Positions 33,308 to 36,778 of a stretch of 36,778 nucleotides of DNA are shown piece by piece (within the stretch, counting starts at the first letter, position 1; each line of letters starts with the position of its first letter). The notes under the pieces are model-generated. The model was not told the origin of the DNA, did no database searches, and worked only from the letters and a program-made list of their open reading frames with translations. Origin of the DNA: Rikenellaceae bacterium. Its GTDB lineage: Bacteria; Bacteroidota; Bacteroidia; Bacteroidales; Rikenellaceae. The position numbers and the translations under genes are program-made. The stretch is from contig SUZB01000021.1 of assembly GCA_015060115.1 (NCBI GenBank), positions 1-36,778 on the forward strand, given 5' to 3'.

Positions 33308-35377
33308 TTATCTCACTATAATCTCATCGACAAACAGAAATCCTGAATATCGGCTGCGGTGCGCCTTGTAGCGAATATATCGAGCCTCGGTCTCACCCTT
33401 CCAGCCAAATGACTTGAACGAGGGAAGCTCGTCAACGACAATCTCGTGCTCTATGTCGGCAATCTTGGTGTAGTTCTCGCCATCGGCGGATACGGCAATC
33501 TCAACCAAGCAGGGCATAAAGACGCCGGGGCCGCAAATCTGCATAAAATCGGCAGAGATAGAGTGGATAGTCTGTATCTCGTCAAGGTCAATAATGACAT
33601 CTACGCCACCGCGACCAAGGAAGCCCTGCCAACGGTTGTCGGCATAGGTCCAAGTACCTCGTTTACCATCGGTTAGCGTAATATCGCCCTCGGCGCCATA
33701 CTTCGGATAGTAGTAGAACGAGGGGTAGATATATGTTACCTTCTTGCCTCTGGCAAGGTGCTCGATATCGCTTTTCGACTCAGGGCGGTTGCCAATCTCG
33801 TTCTTAAGGTCAAAGGGTGTGTAGCCCTCCTCAATCATACGGTCTACAATCTTCACGGCACGGGGGCGGAAATCCTCAAAATTCATATTTTGGCGTGCTG
33901 ACCAGCCAATCTCCGCAACGGCAATGGCGCGTGGCCAGAGCATATGTTCGTAGTGGCTATCTTCAACGATATATTCAGCCCAGAGATTGGCCTGAACACC
34001 CGTGATGTGGCGTGCCACTTTCTTATCCATTGTCTCAGGTGCCGGGTCGTAAGAGTAGACCTTCTCCAGAGGCAGGTAGCCACCGATAGATTCGGGTTGT
34101 GAGTAGGGAGCATCCTGCGGAGCATCGATATAGCAGTAGGCGTGGGGCGACATAATAGCATCGTGGCCCGCCTCGGCAGCGGCAATACCGCCCTCCTCGC
34201 CACGCCACGACATCACCGTAGCGTTGGGTGCAAGACCACCCTGCAAAATCTCGTCCCAGCCGATAATCTGACGACCTCGCTCGTTGAGGTAGCGCTCCAT
34301 ACGCTCAATCATATAGCTCTGAAGCTCCTCGACACTCTCCAAACCCTCCTCACGCATACGGCGCTGGCAATCCTCGCAGAGCTTCCAATTATCCTTGCTC
34401 GCCTCGTCGCCACCGATGTGGATATACTCCGAGGGGAAAACCTCGATTACCTCGTCTAAAATCGCCTGCATCATCTCGAATGTGGCCTCCTTGCCTATGC
34501 AGAGCTCGCCCTGAAACTCTGGAGAGTGGGTACACTTAAGCTCAGGGTAGGTGGCCAAGACCTCATCGGAGTGGCCGGGCATCTCAATCTCTGGAATGAT
34601 GGTTATGTAGCGGTCGGCAGCGTAGGCCACCAAGTCGCGAAGCTCCTCCTTGGTATAGTATCCGCCATAAGCCCCCTCGGTGCCCTCATCGACATGCTGA
34701 CGGCCACCTTGCCACCACTCCTTCCAAGTGGCAGGGGTGCGCCAAGCGGCATAGCTCGTAAGGCGTGGGTAGCTATCGATCTCCATACGCCAGCCCGCAG
34801 CATCGGTAAGGTGCAGATGTAGGCGGTTCATCTTCAGGCGTGCCATCATATCTATCTGACGCTTAAGGAAATCCATTGAGCGGAAGTGGCGCGATACATC
34901 AATCAGCACACCACGATACCCGAAGCGGGGGTAGTCCAAAATAACGCCTGTCTGCCAATCACCCGCCTCGACCATCTGGCGCACAGACTGCAAGGCGTAG
35001 AAAGCACCAGCAGCGCTCTTTGCCGTAATATCTACTCCATAGGGGTAGGTTAGGATAACATAGCCATCCTCTTGCTCCATACACTCTGAGAAGATATTGA
35101 TAGAGAGGAAACCACTCTTTGCGTGTCGCTTTACGCGCTTAAAGTTCAACCCCGCAGCACTTACCGCAGCTTCCAGGCGCTCGGCATCCGCACTCTCTGC
35201 TCCACTAATATTGAGATTGAGGGTCTGCCTAAAATCGAAGGGCTCAGCGGGGGCGCAGTAGTCATCTACGCAGATACCGCCCTGCACCCTTACTGGTGCG
35301 GGAGTAATAATATTCTCTTGTGCCGAAAGCGACATAGTGCCAAGAGCGAGGGCAAGAAGCAAAGTTATAAATCTCAT
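33308..35377 (-). CDS. Secreted GH20 beta-N-acetylhexosaminidase
   Basis: 689 residues. Signal peptide 1-19 (ends near LSAQ), an N-terminal GH20b-type domain (about 25-135), then the GH20 TIM barrel (about 140-490) with RGVLIDVSRHFRSMDFLKRQ near residue 153 and the catalytic pair in IHIGGDEASK (Asp323-Glu324 approximately), GWDEILQGG and MSWRGEEGG. The last 130 residues look like a discoidin/F5-8 type C carbohydrate-binding domain (ADNRWQGFLGRGG, FRSRYSGFLFVDEI-like end). It likely removes terminal GlcNAc/GalNAc from glycans in the periplasm or at the surface. Own promoter on the minus strand. Length and domains are typical of gut Bacteroidota. Confidence 0.95.
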   Translation of the reverse strand: MRFITLLLALALGTMSLSAQENIITPAPVRVQGGICVDDYCAPAEPFDFRQTLNLNISGAESADAERLEAAVSAAGLNFKRVKRHAKSGFLSINIFSECMEQEDGYVILTYPYGVDITAKSAAGAFYALQSVRQMVEAGDWQTGVILDYPRFGYRGVLIDVSRHFRSMDFLKRQIDMMARLKMNRLHLHLTDAAGWRMEIDSYPRLTSYAAWRTPATWKEWWQGGRQHVDEGTEGAYGGYYTKEELRDLVAYAADRYITIIPEIEMPGHSDEVLATYPELKCTHSPEFQGELCIGKEATFEMMQAILDEVIEVFPSEYIHIGGDEASKDNWKLCEDCQRRMREEGLESVEELQSYMIERMERYLNERGRQIIGWDEILQGGLAPNATVMSWRGEEGGIAAAEAGHDAIMSPHAYCYIDAPQDAPYSQPESIGGYLPLEKVYSYDPAPETMDKKVARHITGVQANLWAEYIVEDSHYEHMLWPRAIAVAEIGWSARQNMNFEDFRPRAVKIVDRMIEEGYTPFDLKNEIGNRPESKSDIEHLARGKKVTYIYPSFYYYPKYGAEGDITLTDGKRGTWTYADNRWQGFLGRGGVDVIIDLDEIQTIHSISADFMQICGPGVFMPCLVEIAVSADGENYTKIADIEHEIVVDELPSFKSFGWKGETEARYIRYKAHRSRYSGFLFVDEIIVR

Positions 35378-35397
35378 GTTGTTGGAAATATTTTCTA

Positions 35398-35428
35398 CAA
35401 AGATAATATATTTGGATATGTTTTCAAA
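35398..35428 (-). promoter_or_regulatory. Promoter of the GH20 gene (TTTG-N19-TATCTTTG)
   Basis: On the minus strand TTTG (35428-35425) and TATCTTTG (35405-35398) are 19 bases apart, a full consensus. The leader would be about 15 bases. Confidence 0.8.
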
Positions 35429-35437
35429 GAAAACGAT

Positions 35438-35445
35438 TATATTTG
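35438..35445 (+). promoter_or_regulatory. Likely -7 element for the small peptide and fimbrillin-like genes
   Basis: TATATTTG at 35438-35445 fits TAnnTTTG; another TATATTTG is at 35407-35414. Neither has a TTTG at 19-20 bases (the nearest is 23 bases upstream of the first). The plus- and minus-strand promoter parts interleave here, so the two directions may compete. Confidence 0.45.
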
Positions 35446-35471
35446 TAGCCAGAAACTTAACCCCTAATAAA

Positions 35472-35612
35472 ATGAATTTTACCGTGAGAAGAACAGAAAA
35501 CTATCAAGCACCAGCAATCGAGGTTGTAGAGTGCGCAGTGGAGCGAGGCTTCGATGTAAGTGGCGAGAGTGAAACAACTATCCCCGATTTTGATAACGAA
35601 AATGAAATATAA
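35472..35612 (+). CDS. 46-residue peptide, unknown function
   Basis: ATG preceded by an A/T-rich leader; the product is MNFTVRRTENYQAPAIEVVE-like at its start and is acidic toward the end (SESETTIPDFDNENEI region). Its pattern (Y.AP.IEVVE....RGFDVS) resembles small peptides seen upstream of fimbrillin-type lipoproteins in Bacteroidales (memory). No signal peptide or membrane segment. A longer reading starting at 35337 runs through the promoter and into the divergent gene and is rejected. The fimbrillin-like gene starts 10 bases after its stop. Confidence 0.6.
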   Translation: MNFTVRRTENYQAPAIEVVECAVERGFDVSGESETTIPDFDNENEI

Positions 35613-35622
35613 CATTGCCATT

Positions 35623-36778
35623 ATGAAGCGCTTAGAACTACTTTTTGTATCGCTTGTTGCACTCTTTGCGGTTGCTTGCGAGCAAGTCGCTATTGAGACT
35701 ATTCAGCCTGAGGCGAAGATGGTCGAGGTAGCTTTTGAGGCAACGGCAGATGATACGCGCGTAGCCCTCGATGGCAATACAGCAACTTGGGAGGTTGGCG
35801 ATAGAATCTCGGTTGGTTTGATTGTGAACTACTATAGTATGACCTTTGCCGAGATGGAGATTCGCTCGGCAAATGATATATCGACAGATGGCAAGATTGC
35901 TACTTTCCGAGGCTCTATTCCCGTTGGAGAGTACTATGGCATAACGGTGCTATACCCTGCAGTAGAGAGTAACTCAACCACGGTAACACTTGACCGTAAT
36001 GCCATTAACAACATCTATATGAGTTCGTATAGAAGTGATAACTCCAACCCTGTACTTAAAGTTACAGCGGACGAAAGCACTGTAGTGCCTATCACATTTA
36101 GCCATCTTATGCACAAGATGGATTTTGCGATTACATCCGAAGATAACGACCTCAATACAAGTAATATAGCTATCGAAATTAGCGCAACGAGCAATGGCTC
36201 TACGATAGAGTTTGTCGAGAAGCAGACATACAATATGCGCTCTAACTCAACCTCTACAAGCGCTAGTGCTACTTCGATTTTTGCCTATGGCACAAGCACC
36301 AACTTCTCGACAATGCTTTTTCCGCTTGGTACAACAACCAATATAAAACTCACCTTCGGTGTCTATATTGATGGCGAGAAGAGATATGAGATAGAGAAAG
36401 GACCGTTCGAAACCTTGAAGATGTCGGCTGGCAAGACCACAAAGGTAAATCTTTATCTTAGCGCCGATAATGGCGTTACAGGCGGAGGCGAGATTGTTGC
36501 TGAACCTATCACACTGAGCACCACAAAGAGCACTATCAAGGCAAATGGCGTTGATGTTGCAAGGCTTACGGTCGAGACCGAGAGCGGTGAGGATGTAACG
36601 GCGCAGTCGAGAATATATGTGAATGGCGTAACCCTCAATGGCACAATGTTCCTAACAACATCTGCGGGTAGCTATACTCTCTATGCGGAGCGCAATGGCG
36701 TGAAGTCTAACGAGCTTACAATCACTGCCGAGGAGGTTACCTCTACGGGCAAGACCATCGTCTTTGCCGATGGTGTAA
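35623..36778 (+). CDS. Fimbrillin-like lipoprotein (3' end outside window)
   Basis: The frame is open from this ATG to the last base; 385 residues are visible. A signal peptide with lipobox AVAC (Cys19) precedes TRVALDGNTATWEVGDRISV near residues 47-66, a pattern of fimbrillin-like Bacteroidota lipoproteins. KMSAGKTTKVNLYLS ends the first domain near residue 280. A second Ig-like domain (about 290-370) has STTKSTIKANGVDVARLTVE, like a bacterial Ig domain, and the sequence then continues past the edge. The 46-residue peptide gene lies immediately upstream. The total length and last domain cannot be told here. Confidence 0.85.
   Translation, partial: MKRLELLFVSLVALFAVACEQVAIETIQPEAKMVEVAFEATADDTRVALDGNTATWEVGDRISVGLIVNYYSMTFAEMEIRSANDISTDGKIATFRGSIPVGEYYGITVLYPAVESNSTTVTLDRNAINNIYMSSYRSDNSNPVLKVTADESTVVPITFSHLMHKMDFAITSEDNDLNTSNIAIEISATSNGSTIEFVEKQTYNMRSNSTSTSASATSIFAYGTSTNFSTMLFPLGTTTNIKLTFGVYIDGEKRYEIEKGPFETLKMSAGKTTKVNLYLSADNGVTGGGEIVAEPITLSTTKSTIKANGVDVARLTVETESGEDVTAQSRIYVNGVTLNGTMFLTTSAGSYTLYAERNGVKSNELTITAEEVTSTGKTIVFADGV

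Overview
The window comes from a Bacteroidota genome, most likely order Bacteroidales and possibly near Alistipes/Rikenellaceae (the family is an impression, not tested). The signs are: one merged S10-spc-alpha ribosomal cluster with map and infA after secY and no adk; promoters of the Bacteroidota form TTTG-N19-TAnnTTTG; few Shine-Dalgarno sequences and A/T-rich leaders; and many SPII lipoproteins with acidic, proline-rich starts. DUF3467, DUF4271, a fimbrillin-like lipoprotein and a GH20 hexosaminidase fit the same group.

Layout. 1-15404: ribosomal cluster from the 3' part of rplC to rplQ, including secY, map, infA, rpmJ and rpoA. It is split between rpsN and rpsH by 765 noncoding bases that hold a run of hairpins and a good promoter. 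15405-24543: four lipoprotein genes. The first has a BACON-like domain; the other three are tandem paralogues built from about four repeated 'PSD/PSN' modules plus a shared C-terminal domain. Two copies of a composite intergenic repeat (a long hairpin element, A, then a short-tandem-repeat element, B) lie after rplQ and after the first paralogue, in direct orientation about 4.2 kb apart. The two A copies differ by compensatory base changes that keep the stems. 24557-24865: a DUF3467 gene on the minus strand, separated from the lipoproteins by a 23-bp inverted-repeat terminator.

25088-31718: a tightly packed plus-strand operon: LysE-family exporter, cmk, ispH, a small membrane protein, an S41 C-terminal processing protease, an orphan sensor histidine kinase and a DUF4271 membrane protein. 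31837-33297: hemD (TTG start), rnpA and yidD, with rnpA and yidD overlapping by 44 bases and a promoter embedded in the end of the DUF4271 gene. 33308-35377 (minus): a secreted GH20 beta-hexosaminidase. It diverges from a 46-residue peptide gene and a fimbrillin-like lipoprotein that runs off the right edge.

How it fits together: the left 15 kb makes ribosomes, the SecY channel, methionine aminopeptidase and RNA polymerase alpha. The middle is an accessory surface-lipoprotein island. The right part mixes housekeeping (CMP kinase, isoprenoid and tetrapyrrole synthesis, RNase P protein, membrane-insertion factor) with envelope functions. Best candidates for something undescribed: the covarying A element with its A+B composite, the structured block inside the spc operon, the extra N-terminal membrane segment of SecY, and the module-repeat lipoprotein array.
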